This document shows positions 16,411-24,105 of a stretch of DNA of 64,000 bases, piece after piece. The notes beneath the pieces are model-generated. The model was given only the letters and a program-made list of their open reading frames with translations. It was not told the origin of the DNA and did no database searches. The stretch is taken from the NCBI GenBank assembly GCA_046594215.1, contig JBKJPX010000057.1, positions 1-64,000 on the forward strand, written 5' to 3'. How positions within the stretch are numbered: position 1 is the first letter of the stretch; the number at the start of each line of letters is the position of its first letter. The translations under genes were made by a program, and so were the position numbers. Source of the stretch: Panacagrimonas sp046594215. Lineage in GTDB: Bacteria > Pseudomonadota > Gammaproteobacteria > Nevskiales > Nevskiaceae.

Positions 16411-16703
16411 CACCAATTGGCTTCCACCGGCACGGCCAGTTCGGGCAGGTCGCACCACTTGCGATGCACCAGGTAGTACATGCATTCCTGGCAGCGCATC
16501 TGGTCAGGGCCGTAGGGCTTGTCGACGAATCCGGAGAGCACGAGCTTGCCCTCCAGGTCGTCGCGCTTGAGCTCACGCAATTCATTCAACAAGGCGCCGA
16601 ATTCGCGGTCGGTCTCCGGAAATGGTTCTGTCTGCGTCTTGAGGCCGTCCGCCATGATCTTGGCAATGTGGGCCCTGAGAGCGGTCTCCTCGCCATTGTG
16701 CAT
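16389..16703 (-). CDS. HiPIP-like four-cysteine protein between hydrogenase large subunit and endopeptidase
   Basis: The ATG at 16703 (GGAGAGAGCG upstream) gives 104 residues. The first 65 are charged and helical. The C-terminus has four cysteines in the order C-x2-C-x9-C-x14-C: RCQECMYYL, KWCDLPEL, and NWWCRLWRI as the last residues. This strongly recalls high-potential iron-sulfur proteins (CxxC plus aromatics, then CxLxPGxxV...GWCxxW), though the C2-C3 spacing is shorter (9 rather than about 14). There is no Tat or Sec signal, unlike periplasmic HiPIPs, which fits a partner of the cytosolic hydrogenase. I infer a [4Fe-4S] electron carrier; a zinc site is the alternative. Confidence 0.75.
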   Translation of the reverse strand: MHNGEETALRAHIAKIMADGLKTQTEPFPETDREFGALLNELRELKRDDLEGKLVLSGFVDKPYGPDQMRCQECMYYLVHRKWCDLPELAVPVEANWWCRLWRI

Positions 16704-16823
16704 CGCTCTCTCCTCTCGTCTCGTTGCCGGGAGAACACCCAGACCATCCTCTTCCACTTCCTGCCCGCCCACCCGGTCGTTCCGGGTGACGGGGCGACCG
16801 GGGACAGCGTATCGGTTAAGGGC

Positions 16824-18419
16824 CTAGCCCGTTCGGAATCGTGCGAGCTCCTTGCCGGTCTTGCCGTCGTGCGCGTGCACCGTGCACACCAGGCAGGAGT
16901 CGAACGAGCGGGCGACGTGACCGACCTCGACCGGATCGGTCGGATCCGCGATGGGCGAACCCACCAGCGCTTCCTCGATCGGGCCGCGCATGTTCTTGCC
17001 ATCGCGCGGTCCAACGTTCCAGGTCGTTGGCGCGATGATCTGGTAGTTCTTGATCTTGCCGTCCTTGACCTCGATCCAGTGGCATAGCGCGCCACGGATC
17101 GCCTCGGTAGCGCCCCAGCCCTTGCCGTCACGCTCCTTGGGCTTGATGTACCAGGGATCCTTCAGGCGGAATTCCTTGAGGCAGTGCTCGGCCTGGCGGT
17201 ACAGCTTGATCGTCTCGTGCATGCGCGCGATCTGGCGCAGGTGCAGCGACGGTCCACCCATCTTCTTGTACATGTCCAGCACGAACGGATCGTAGTGCTG
17301 CCAGGACTCGCCGTGCTTTCCGCCCGCCACCATCTGGCGTGCGAACGGACCTGCCTCGAGACGGCCTGTATCCATGTGCGTCACCGCGGTCGCCCAGGAA
17401 TACTTGCCGCCGAAGTCCTGCGTGTTCTTGCTGATCGGCTTGGTCGTGCGGTCGAAGGGATGGATGTCCGACGTGCCTTCGTCGTACCAGGAGTGGCTCA
17501 CGTTCTCGCGCGTGAACTTCTGGTCCATCAGCACGTGCGTGTCGGTGGCGCCGTCGTAAACGCCGCTCTTCATGATCAACGCGGCGTTGCGGCCGTCGAT
17601 GGTGGGCTTCTGGTACTTGTCTTCGTGCGGCAGGTAGCCCCAGCTGACGTACTTGCCCACGCCGCCGCCGTACTTCTGCAGGCCCACGTCCAAACCCATG
17701 CGCCAGTAGAAGCCCAGATCGGAGTTGGCGTGCGCGGGACTCTCGTCGAGCCAGACCATGAAGTCGTCATAGCTCTTGATCTGCTCGTAGCGCTCCAGCG
17801 AGCAGCCCAGCCAGCAGGGCTCCAGCCAGTTCTTCTTGAAGTACTCGAGCAGCGAGGTCGAACGCGTGACGTCCGACAAGGTCGGCGCACACATGACGCC
17901 GCCAGGCACCATGTAGCTCGAGTGCGGCCACTGCCCGCCGAGCAACGCGTAGATTTCCACCGGCTTGCCGGAGATCGTGACGCCGAGTTCGTACGAGGTG
18001 CCGGTGAACGGCGCGAAGCGCTTGCAGGCCTCCTCGTAGAATTTGCTATTGCGGTACTTCTTGTTGGTCATGTCGATCGCGTAGAGACCGTAGAAGTAAC
18101 GCGGCTGGCTCTGCAAGCTCTCGACGATCTGCCCGAGGTTGCGCGCCAGGATCGCATTGCGCGGCACTTCGGTCTGCCAGGCCGTGTCCAGCGCCCAGGC
18201 GGCACAGGTCAGATGCGACGCACCGCAGATACCGCAGGCACGCGGCGTGACGACGAGCCCGGCCTGCGGATCCTTGTCGCGAAGAATCACCTCGAAGCCG
18301 CGGAACAGCTCGGCCGAGGTCCACGCGTTGGTGACCACGCCGTCCGTGATGTCGACGCGAACGTCGAGATCGCCTTCGACCCGCCCGACCGGCGAAATAT
18401 CCAGTGTTTGAACGCCCAT
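16824..18419 (-). CDS. hucL: [NiFe] hydrogenase large subunit, group 2a (HucL/HupL-like)
   Basis: The 531-residue catalytic subunit oxidises H2 at a NiFe(CN)2CO centre. The proximal motif L1 is RACGICGASHL (C62 and C65). The distal motif L2 is DSCLVCTVHAHD (C509 and C512), where the usual DPCxxC proline is serine. Sixteen residues after the L2 histidine form a short C-terminal tail that could be the substrate of the adjacent endopeptidase. FDSCLVCTVHAHD and the small-subunit type both place the enzyme with the cyanobacterial HupL and mycobacterial Huc lineage (group 2a), cytosolic uptake enzymes some of which oxidise atmospheric H2. It starts 28 bases after the small-subunit stop. Confidence 0.95.
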   Translation of the reverse strand: MGVQTLDISPVGRVEGDLDVRVDITDGVVTNAWTSAELFRGFEVILRDKDPQAGLVVTPRACGICGASHLTCAAWALDTAWQTEVPRNAILARNLGQIVESLQSQPRYFYGLYAIDMTNKKYRNSKFYEEACKRFAPFTGTSYELGVTISGKPVEIYALLGGQWPHSSYMVPGGVMCAPTLSDVTRSTSLLEYFKKNWLEPCWLGCSLERYEQIKSYDDFMVWLDESPAHANSDLGFYWRMGLDVGLQKYGGGVGKYVSWGYLPHEDKYQKPTIDGRNAALIMKSGVYDGATDTHVLMDQKFTRENVSHSWYDEGTSDIHPFDRTTKPISKNTQDFGGKYSWATAVTHMDTGRLEAGPFARQMVAGGKHGESWQHYDPFVLDMYKKMGGPSLHLRQIARMHETIKLYRQAEHCLKEFRLKDPWYIKPKERDGKGWGATEAIRGALCHWIEVKDGKIKNYQIIAPTTWNVGPRDGKNMRGPIEEALVGSPIADPTDPVEVGHVARSFDSCLVCTVHAHDGKTGKELARFRTG

Positions 18420-18447
18420 TATTTTCTCCTCGTTACGCGTGCGTTAG

Positions 18448-19410
18448 TCAGACGACGAACATGTCCTGCTCGGCCCAGGCGGGCGCCGCGTTCTTGGCCG
18501 CGCCGGTGAGCGCGATGTAGCCCTTCTTGTCCACGCCCGTCGGCAGATCCTTGGGCACGCCCATCACCGTCTGCGTCTTGAACAGCGTGCCGGGGGCAAG
18601 ATCGAAGAACGGGAATTCCGGCTCGGTGCAGCCCAGGCAGGGCATGCCCGCGCGGGTCTTGGAAGACTGGCGATTCCACAGGATGCGATTGCACGGCGAG
18701 TGCGTCATCGGGCCGCGGCAGCCGAGGTCGTAGAACAGGCAACCCTTGCGCTGGCCAAACTCCGTGGCCGAGACCTTGTAGGCGAAGTGCATGTTCCGCG
18801 TGCAGCCCGTCTGCGTGAAGCTGCTGAAGAAGGTCTTGGGCCGATGGAACTCGTCCACCGCGATGTCGCCGCCACGGCCGGTGGCGATGGCCACGACGAT
18901 CTGCGTGATCCAGTCCGGATGCGCCGGGCAACCCGGAATGTTCACCACGGGCAGGCCTGACTTGGACTTGAAAGCGCTGCCGAGGTAGCCCCCGGCGTCG
19001 CGCTTGAGGAACTGCAGGCCCTTCGACTCACTCGGATTGGGCGCCATCGCGGGAATGCCGCCCCAGGTCGCGCAGTCTCCGACTGCGACGACGAACGTGG
19101 CCGCGTTGGAAAGCTCCTTCACCCACTCCTGCATCGGACGGCCCGCGAATCGGTTCCACTCGCCGGTGCCGTTGGGCGCGGTCACCACCGTGCCTTCAAA
19201 CACGAAGATGTCGAGCGGGATCTTTCCCGACACGCAGTCGGCCAGGATCTTCTTCAGGTTGTCGCCGAGCTCCACGCCTAGCGAGGGATGCCACAGAACG
19301 TTGATGCCGAAGTCCGTCACCAGGTCGCAGGCGCTCGGTTCCTCCGCGTTGAGGAACGACATCGTGTTTCCGGAACAGGCGCCGCCTTGCAACCAGAGCA
19401 GGTTTGCCAT
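18448..19410 (-). CDS. hucS: [NiFe] hydrogenase small subunit, group 2a (HucS/HupS-like)
   Basis: The 320-residue iron-sulfur subunit relays electrons from the NiFe site. It opens MANLLWLQGGACSGNTMSFL, as in cyanobacterial HupS, with no Tat signal, so the enzyme stays in the cytoplasm. The usual proximal pair CTGC is CSGN, i.e. the second cysteine is Asn, as in other group 2a enzymes. Other cluster ligands are visible in GDCATWGG, GCPAHPD, TGCTRNM, GCLFYDLGCRGP, SPCNRILW and CLGCTEPEFPF. Start 19410 has a GAGGAG ribosome-binding site. It is the first gene of the operon and lies 87 bases downstream of the predicted sigma-54 start point. Confidence 0.95.
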   Translation of the reverse strand: MANLLWLQGGACSGNTMSFLNAEEPSACDLVTDFGINVLWHPSLGVELGDNLKKILADCVSGKIPLDIFVFEGTVVTAPNGTGEWNRFAGRPMQEWVKELSNAATFVVAVGDCATWGGIPAMAPNPSESKGLQFLKRDAGGYLGSAFKSKSGLPVVNIPGCPAHPDWITQIVVAIATGRGGDIAVDEFHRPKTFFSSFTQTGCTRNMHFAYKVSATEFGQRKGCLFYDLGCRGPMTHSPCNRILWNRQSSKTRAGMPCLGCTEPEFPFFDLAPGTLFKTQTVMGVPKDLPTGVDKKGYIALTGAAKNAAPAWAEQDMFVV

Positions 19411-19507
19411 CGTGATCTCCTCGTTGTGTGGATGTGCGGACGCTTGCCTAGCGGTCTTCTAATCCTTCGGGTCCCGTCGCGGAGACGTCCGATCTGCCGC
19501 TCTCAAA

Positions 19508-19523
19508 GGCATCACGCGTGCCA
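19508..19523 (-). promoter_or_regulatory. sigma-54 (-24/-12) promoter of the hydrogenase operon
   Basis: The minus strand reads TGGCACGCGTGATGCC, matching the RpoN consensus TGGCACG-N4-TTGCW with the invariant GG and GC ten bases apart. Transcription would start near 19497, leaving a leader of about 87 bases before hucS. An RpoN-dependent activator is encoded nearby at 20798-22249. Confidence 0.75.
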
Positions 19524-19610
19524 CGCGGACAAAGTGCGGCAGCATGCATTCGAATCAGCGACTTGCAAGGAATCGGCACTGCCGGAGACCGGCGCCGGAA
19601 CCGCCCGGAG

Positions 19611-19658
19611 TGCAAAGCAGGTTTGCAACGCCGGACGGTCCGCCAAGCTTGTATGCAG
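19611..19658. promoter_or_regulatory. candidate activator sites upstream of the hydrogenase promoter
   Basis: Two elements lie 88-135 bases upstream of the -24 box, the normal range for an RpoN enhancer. One is the perfect inverted repeat TGCAAA-N5-TTTGCA at 19611-19627. The other is AGCTTGTATGCAG at 19646-19658, which matches 12 of 13 bases of the repeated element upstream of ompW (AGCTTCTATGCAG). Confidence 0.45.
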
Positions 19659-19665
19659 TACAGAA

Positions 19666-20295
19666 CTAGAGCCGCCAGCCCAAGCCGATACCGAAGATGA
19701 TGGCGTCGACCTCGAGCTTGTCGACCTTCTGCCCGCCTGCCCTCACGTCGGCGTCGAAGGTCAGGTACTTCAGGTCGAGATTGAGCACGGTGTTCTCCGT
19801 GAGTTCCATGTCCAAGCCGATCTGTGCGACGTACCCTATCGTGTCCTTCACCGATGGATGAACGCCCGGCGCGAGCGTGTCGAGTTGGCCGGTCTCGTCG
19901 TGAAAGATGTTGTAGTTGAGACCCGCGCCGACGTAGAACGACATCGGACCCGGCGCGAAGTGGTACTGCGCAGTGAGGATCGGTGGCACGAGTCCGATCG
20001 AGCCGACCGAGTTTCCGCCCGACTCGATCTCGGGGTTGAGCACGGTAGCCAGCAGGTTGAATCCGATGTTCGGACTGACGAAGTACGTGAAGTCCACCGC
20101 GAGATCAGCTGTGCCCACGACGTCGAGATCCAGCGCCTTGGACTTCGCGTCAGGGCTGACGACGATCGCGGTGACCCGAACCAGGATCGGCGACTCCACG
20201 GCTTGCGCCACCGGCATCGCACCTAGCCCTGCCAGGCCCGCGACGAACAACCAAGACCACAACACATGCCTCTGCCCAATCCGAATCTTCTTCAT
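19666..20295 (-). CDS. OmpW-family outer-membrane protein next to hydrogenase operon
   Basis: The 209-residue product has a Sec signal peptide (residues 1-32, hydrophobic LWSWLFVAGLAGLGAM then AQA). It continues as an eight-strand-barrel-like sequence: LLATVLNPEIESGG, GLVPPILTAQYHFAPGPMSFYVGAGLNYNIF (read in two parts), DTIGYVAQIGLDMELTENTVLNLDLKYL (likewise), ending in the aromatic-hydrophobic IIFGIGLGWRL. These are the hallmarks of OmpW (PPTLTAQYHF, YxGAGxNYTxF). OmpW proteins form narrow hydrophobic channels. It has its own sigma-54 promoter, which suggests shared control with the hydrogenase. The start at 20295 has GGAGGAGAATGCG before it. Confidence 0.88.
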   Translation of the reverse strand: MKKIRIGQRHVLWSWLFVAGLAGLGAMPVAQAVESPILVRVTAIVVSPDAKSKALDLDVVGTADLAVDFTYFVSPNIGFNLLATVLNPEIESGGNSVGSIGLVPPILTAQYHFAPGPMSFYVGAGLNYNIFHDETGQLDTLAPGVHPSVKDTIGYVAQIGLDMELTENTVLNLDLKYLTFDADVRAGGQKVDKLEVDAIIFGIGLGWRL

Positions 20296-20357
20296 CGCAT
20301 TCTCCTCCCGTGATGGAACCGCGCGTCGCGAGGGGATCGCGATCGCGCAGCCGGGAG

Positions 20358-20373
20358 CGCAACGGACATGCCA
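20358..20373 (-). promoter_or_regulatory. sigma-54 (-24/-12) promoter of the ompW-like gene
   Basis: The minus strand reads TGGCATGTCCGTTGCG, very close to TGGCACG-N4-TTGCW, with GG and GC correctly spaced. Transcription would begin near 20346, about 50 bases before the ompW start codon. Confidence 0.7.
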
Positions 20374-20459
20374 TTCGGCCCTGCCCTGCGAATGAAGAAC
20401 CTATTCAGCCGCTTGAGGTTCGCAGGCGTGAAATCAGCCCGATGTCAGCTTCGTTCCTG

Positions 20460-20508
20460 CTGGATAGCTTCTATGCAGAGACGGACCAACTGGATAGCCG
20501 CTATGCAG
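20460..20508. promoter_or_regulatory. tandem palindromic elements, likely enhancer for the sigma-54 activator
   Basis: Two copies of CTGGATAGCxxCTATGCAG occur at 20460-20478 and 20490-20508. Each has an inner inverted repeat (ATAG...CTAT), and their centres are 30 bp apart, about three helical turns, so both face the same side of the helix. They sit 87-135 bp upstream of the ompW -24 box. A related 13-mer lies upstream of the hydrogenase promoter. Confidence 0.6.
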
Positions 20509-20522
20509 CGCGGGAGCACGCG

Positions 20523-20771
20523 TCAGCCGTTGCGATTGCCGCAAACCGGGCACTGGGTTTCCAGGGTGTAGCCGAACCAGATCCCCTGGCAGCGACTGCA
20601 CCAGTGCCCGTTGGTCTGTTCAATGGCCAGCCCGAGCTGGCGCGCGAGCGGCGTGATGCCAAGGTCTCGAAATCCGCCCGGCGTGGTGTGCGGCGTCGGT
20701 TGCGTGTGTGGGAAGCGCAACACGCGCGTGTCGTGCGCCTGCCGATCCTTCGCGTCGTTCTCGTCGATCAC
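20523..20771 (-). CDS. free-standing zinc-ribbon protein, co-transcribed with the activator
   Basis: The GTG at 20771 is preceded by a near-perfect ribosome-binding site (AGGAGG, five bases upstream) and lies 26 bases after the activator stop. The 82-residue product has a polar N-terminus and ends in a four-cysteine ribbon, HWCSRCQGIWFGYTLETQ followed by CPVCGNRNG: C-x2-C-x12-C-P-x-C-G. This spacing and the CPxCG ending match the zinc domain that is missing from the HypA of this locus. Rubredoxin-like or transcription-factor-like ribbons are alternatives. It is clearly a zinc-binding protein; the link to HypA is a hypothesis. Confidence 0.75.
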   Translation of the reverse strand: MIDENDAKDRQAHDTRVLRFPHTQPTPHTTPGGFRDLGITPLARQLGLAIEQTNGHWCSRCQGIWFGYTLETQCPVCGNRNG

Positions 20772-20797
20772 GGCGACCTCCTGCGATGGCTGACGTC

Positions 20798-22249
20798 CTA
20801 GGCGCCCTCGTGATCCAGCCGGTAGCGCCGGATCTTGTTGGCAAGGCCCACGCGCGACAATCCCAGTTCACGCGCCGCGCGACTGTGGTTCCATTTGTTC
20901 TTGAGCAACGATTGCGCCACGAGCGCGGTCTCGAGCGACTGCACTTTTTCCTTCAGCGTGCCGGGAGCGTCGACGGCGGCCGACACCGTTGCACGTCGCG
21001 GCGGCGCCAAGCGCGCGAACTCGGGCGACATCATCGCGGCCGTCAGCACATCCCCGTCCTTGGCCAGCGCCACCATGCGTCGCACCTCATTCTCCAGTTC
21101 GCGCACATTGCCGGGCCAGGGATGCGCCTTAAGCCGTTCCATCACCTCGGGCGAGATACCCGAAATCTGGCGATGAATCGATTCCGCGTACTTCTTCGCC
21201 GCATGATCCGCGAGTACCGCGATGTCTTCGACCCGCTCGCGCAGCGGCGGGATATTCAGTTCGAAGCCGCGCAGCCGGAAGTACAGGTCGCGACGGAAGC
21301 GTCCCTGCTCCACCAGCTTGCCGAGGTCCTGGTTGGACGCCGCAACGATGCGCACGTTGCAGTTGAGCGTGTGGTTGGTGCCCAGGGGCTTGACCTCGCC
21401 TTCCTGCAGAAAGCGCAGGAGGCTGATCTGGAACGCGGGCGAGATGTCGGAGATCTCGTCGAGGAACACCGTGCCCTTGTCCGCCGCCGGAAACAACCCG
21501 AGGCGATCGCTGATGGCGCCGGTGAACGCGCCACGCTTGTGGCCGAACAGTTCCGACTGCAGCAGGTCGTCCGGCATCGCGCCGCAGTTCTGCGCGAGGA
21601 ACAGGTGCTTGCGCCGTGCGCTGAAGAAATGCACCGCGCGCGCCATGAGTTCCTTGCCGGTGCCGGTCTCGCCGTGAATCAGTACCGGCAGATCGGTCTC
21701 CGCAGCCTTGCGCGCCAGTTCGCAGACGCGAACCATGCCGTCGCTGGCGAACACGAGGCGATCGAACTCGTAGCTTTCTCGCAACAGGCGCGTCATCTGG
21801 GTGTTCTGGCGCTTGAGCACGGCGTCCGCGAACTTCATCTCGCGGCTCAGGTAGCGATGCATGCGCGCCAGTTCGCGACTCTCGAGCGCTCGCTTGACCA
21901 GCAGCAGCATGTGATCGGGCTGCCAGGGCTTGGAGACGATCTGATAGACCGCTGCCTCGTTGATCGAGCGGATCAGGTAGGCGTGGTCAGTGGCGCTGGT
22001 GACCAATACGCGAATCGCTTCCGGATGCGCCACGCGCGCCTCTCGCAGAAATTCGACCGCCCCTCCGCTGGACACCTGGTCGTCGCAGAGCACCAGGTCC
22101 ACGCCCTCGGAATCCAGCGCCTGCCGCGCCTCGATCAGCGAAGCAGCGGCAACAACACGGTAGTCGTCGCCGAAGCAGCGGATCATCGAACGCCGCTTGC
22201 GCGCGTCCGCGTCCACGACCAGCAGGGTCCAGGTGCCGTCTGCCTGCAT
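20798..22249 (-). CDS. HoxA/HupR-like sigma-54-dependent response regulator
   Basis: The ATG at 22249 gives 483 residues. An N-terminal receiver domain (1-120) has the acidic pocket D13/D15, acceptor D56 or D57 (VLCDDQ) and K107 (VSKPW). The AAA+ domain shows Walker A GETGTGKE (193-200), GAFTGA (240-245, sigma-54 contact) and Walker B VFLDE (261-265). A Fis-type helix-turn-helix ends the protein (NHSRAARELGLSRVGLANKI). This architecture and the C-terminal HTH match the HoxA/HupR activators of hydrogenase genes. No partner histidine kinase lies in the window, so it may act unphosphorylated, as known for some HoxA proteins, or partner with a distant kinase. The open frame extends 36 codons further, without family similarity. 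Confidence 0.93.
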   Translation of the reverse strand: MQADGTWTLLVVDADARKRRSMIRCFGDDYRVVAAASLIEARQALDSEGVDLVLCDDQVSSGGAVEFLREARVAHPEAIRVLVTSATDHAYLIRSINEAAVYQIVSKPWQPDHMLLLVKRALESRELARMHRYLSREMKFADAVLKRQNTQMTRLLRESYEFDRLVFASDGMVRVCELARKAAETDLPVLIHGETGTGKELMARAVHFFSARRKHLFLAQNCGAMPDDLLQSELFGHKRGAFTGAISDRLGLFPAADKGTVFLDEISDISPAFQISLLRFLQEGEVKPLGTNHTLNCNVRIVAASNQDLGKLVEQGRFRRDLYFRLRGFELNIPPLRERVEDIAVLADHAAKKYAESIHRQISGISPEVMERLKAHPWPGNVRELENEVRRMVALAKDGDVLTAAMMSPEFARLAPPRRATVSAAVDAPGTLKEKVQSLETALVAQSLLKNKWNHSRAARELGLSRVGLANKIRRYRLDHEGA

Positions 22250-22580
22250 GTTCCCGTTGCAAACTGGAAATGTGCTTTGCACGCTAGCACGGTCCCGCCC
22301 CGCTGGCGTACCGATAGGCCTGGATCCGGAAACGCACGACCCAGAGACGCGGGTCATTGTGTGAGAGGGCGCGATGTGCGGGCCTCGGCACGTCGGCGCA
22401 GATGCCCCCCGCGCAAGACCGCCTGCTCAGTCGGCGGCAATTCGCGCCGGGCACCTGTTTTCCGGCGCTGTCGAACATCTAACCTTCTGCGAGCCGAGAG
22501 CTCCGAAGCGGGCCACGCTGGGGCTCATCGCTCCTGCGTGCGCCCGGATGCGCCTGGACCCACCGGCCGGCAGAGCCGCG
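22250..22580. other. 331-bp intergenic region upstream of the activator gene
   Basis: No gene is supported here. Next to the activator start is an inverted repeat TGCAAA-N12-TTTGCA (22258-22281), with the same half-sites as the palindrome upstream of the hydrogenase promoter. It could be an autoregulatory site or chance. The rest shows no recognisable motif. Confidence 0.4.
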
Positions 22581-22934
22581 TCAGGAGCCCAGTCCGAAGC
22601 GCTGCCGCAGGTAAACCGAGACCGCGTCGTATTCCTTGTTCGTGAGGCGATCCCACAAGGTCTGGTCCACGAAGAAACTCTTGGCGACGGCCTCGTCGAG
22701 CGGCTTGGCGCCCAGCGGGCAGGTGGAGCAACCGAGTTTCACGGCATAGATCTCCTTCCCGTACTCGTACTGGCGATAGTCCGGCTCAGGGCCCTTCTGC
22801 CGCGGGTCGGAATCCGGCGATTTTGAACGCGGCTGCGGGATGATCGACTGTGCTGCGGCCACGAACGACAGCGACGTCAGCACGGCTACGACGATGGCCT
22901 TGCGGTATGACGAGAGCACGCTTGCACACTCCAC
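22581..22934 (-). CDS. small exported protein with a CxxC motif, cytochrome-like remnant
   Basis: The 117-residue product has an N-terminal signal peptide (about 1-28, KAIVVAVLTSLSFVAAAQS). The mature part contains YGKEIYAVKLGCSTCPLG, which looks like the haem-binding region of a class I cytochrome c (GKxIYxxKCxxCH) except that the histidine of CxxCH is proline. It also lacks the usual distal methionine motif and ends DAVSVYLRQRFGLGS, as cytochrome c helices do. It may be a haem-less descendant, or use the cysteines as a disulfide. I do not recognise a named family. Confidence 0.7.
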   Translation of the reverse strand: MECASVLSSYRKAIVVAVLTSLSFVAAAQSIIPQPRSKSPDSDPRQKGPEPDYRQYEYGKEIYAVKLGCSTCPLGAKPLDEAVAKSFFVDQTLWDRLTNKEYDAVSVYLRQRFGLGS

Positions 22935-23039
22935 GACGGGCTTAGGATGCGCATGCTAATCGCAGCCGGCACGCGCATACAGCCCCTTTTTGAGGGGCGT
23001 CCCCGTTCAGCTCGAAGACAGCGGCCGACCGACTCGCTC

Positions 23040-23777
23040 TCAGGACGCGCCCAGTGCTTTGCGTCGCGCCCACCAGACGCCAGCCGCCGCCACGAGGAGC
23101 ACGCCGACCATGGTCGCGATCTCCGTCTTCGACGGATTCTGTAGGACCTGGCGAAGCTGATGTCCAAAGGCGGTCATCAGTAAATTACCCGGCAGCAGCC
23201 CCAGGAAAGTGCCGACGCCGAACGCGAAGGGACGCACGTGTGCGGCCCCGGCAACGAGATTCACCACGGTATAAGGCGCGATCGGAAGGAGCCGCAGGCT
23301 TGCAATACCCAGGACGCCGCTGTTCTTGAGCATCCCGGTCACACGCTCGATCGCCGCGCTGTCGATCCGGCGCAGGCGCTCCTTGCCGAAGCGTCGACCC
23401 AGGGCATACATGACCATCGCTGACGTGACGCTACCCGCCAGCGCACAGGGCAGCCCCCAGAGCGTGCCGAGCCCGAGGATCGTAGCCGCGTTGAGCACCG
23501 TGTTCGGGAAGAACACCGCGTTCGCCGCGACGTAGATCAGCACGACGATCAGCGGCGCCCAGGGGTTGTGGCGCATGCCGTGGAACCAGTGCGCGATGGC
23601 CTGGGTGCCCGCCATCTCGTGTAGTGGTGAAAAACGCCAGGTCGCGGCGATTGCCACCAGCACGGCCAGCCCGATCAGGGCGATCACCACCAGTCGGCGC
23701 GAGCCCTGCTTTCCATGGACGGCTGGCGTCGCAGCGGCTTCGTCGGCGGGAGGGGGCGGGAGTGTCATCGCGTTCAT
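23040..23777 (-). CDS. VTT-domain (TVP38/TMEM64/DedA-related) membrane protein
   Basis: The 245-residue protein has an N-terminal cytosolic tail, a first membrane helix (about 29-47) and the VTT core. NAVFFPNTVLNAATILGLG leads the core, and FGKERLRRIDSAAIERV, IASLRLLPIAPYTVVNLVAGAAH (in parts) and GTFLGLLPGNLLMTAFGHQ follow. The motif R-L-x-P-x-x-P-Y...N...G is the family signature. VTT proteins probably scramble or flip lipids in the inner membrane. The gene is monocistronic as far as I can see. Confidence 0.88.
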   Translation of the reverse strand: MNAMTLPPPPADEAAATPAVHGKQGSRRLVVIALIGLAVLVAIAATWRFSPLHEMAGTQAIAHWFHGMRHNPWAPLIVVLIYVAANAVFFPNTVLNAATILGLGTLWGLPCALAGSVTSAMVMYALGRRFGKERLRRIDSAAIERVTGMLKNSGVLGIASLRLLPIAPYTVVNLVAGAAHVRPFAFGVGTFLGLLPGNLLMTAFGHQLRQVLQNPSKTEIATMVGVLLVAAAGVWWARRKALGAS

Positions 23778-24105
23778 CGGAATGCGCCCGGCCCAGTGCT
23801 GAGATGCGGCGACACACAGGCACTCGCCCGGGGATCGGCGCGCGGAGATTTCGGGTCAAGATGGGGCACTGAGTAGATCCGAGAGAGACGCGGCGGTGCC
23901 GGGAACGCAATTGACGTGCCCAGGCTTAATGATCGACTCGCTGGGCGTTCCTGCCGATCGCGCTCTTCCTGATCATGTCCGCTACTGCTACTCCGCTACT
24001 TCTACGTCGGCGCCACGATTTATCTCTACACGCGGCTTCGGCGCATGAAATGGACCGTCTGAAGCCGGCGGTCGCGAACACCCGCTAGTCATTTCCTGCC
24101 AGTAC
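23778..24105. other. intergenic region with a possible decayed small membrane-protein gene
   Basis: Between 23940 and 24063 the plus strand has two overlapping frames with membrane-protein flavour: WAFLPIALFLIMSAT and, in another frame, RYFYVGATIYLYTRLRRMK ending at a TGA at 24061-24063. Together they look like one small gene broken by a frameshift, but I recognise no family. The remainder has no feature. Confidence 0.3.

Noticed and set aside
20348..20470. Small plus-strand frames upstream of ompW, considered as a leader peptide
   Set aside because: They lie on the wrong strand for the sigma-54 promoter and have no ribosome-binding site.
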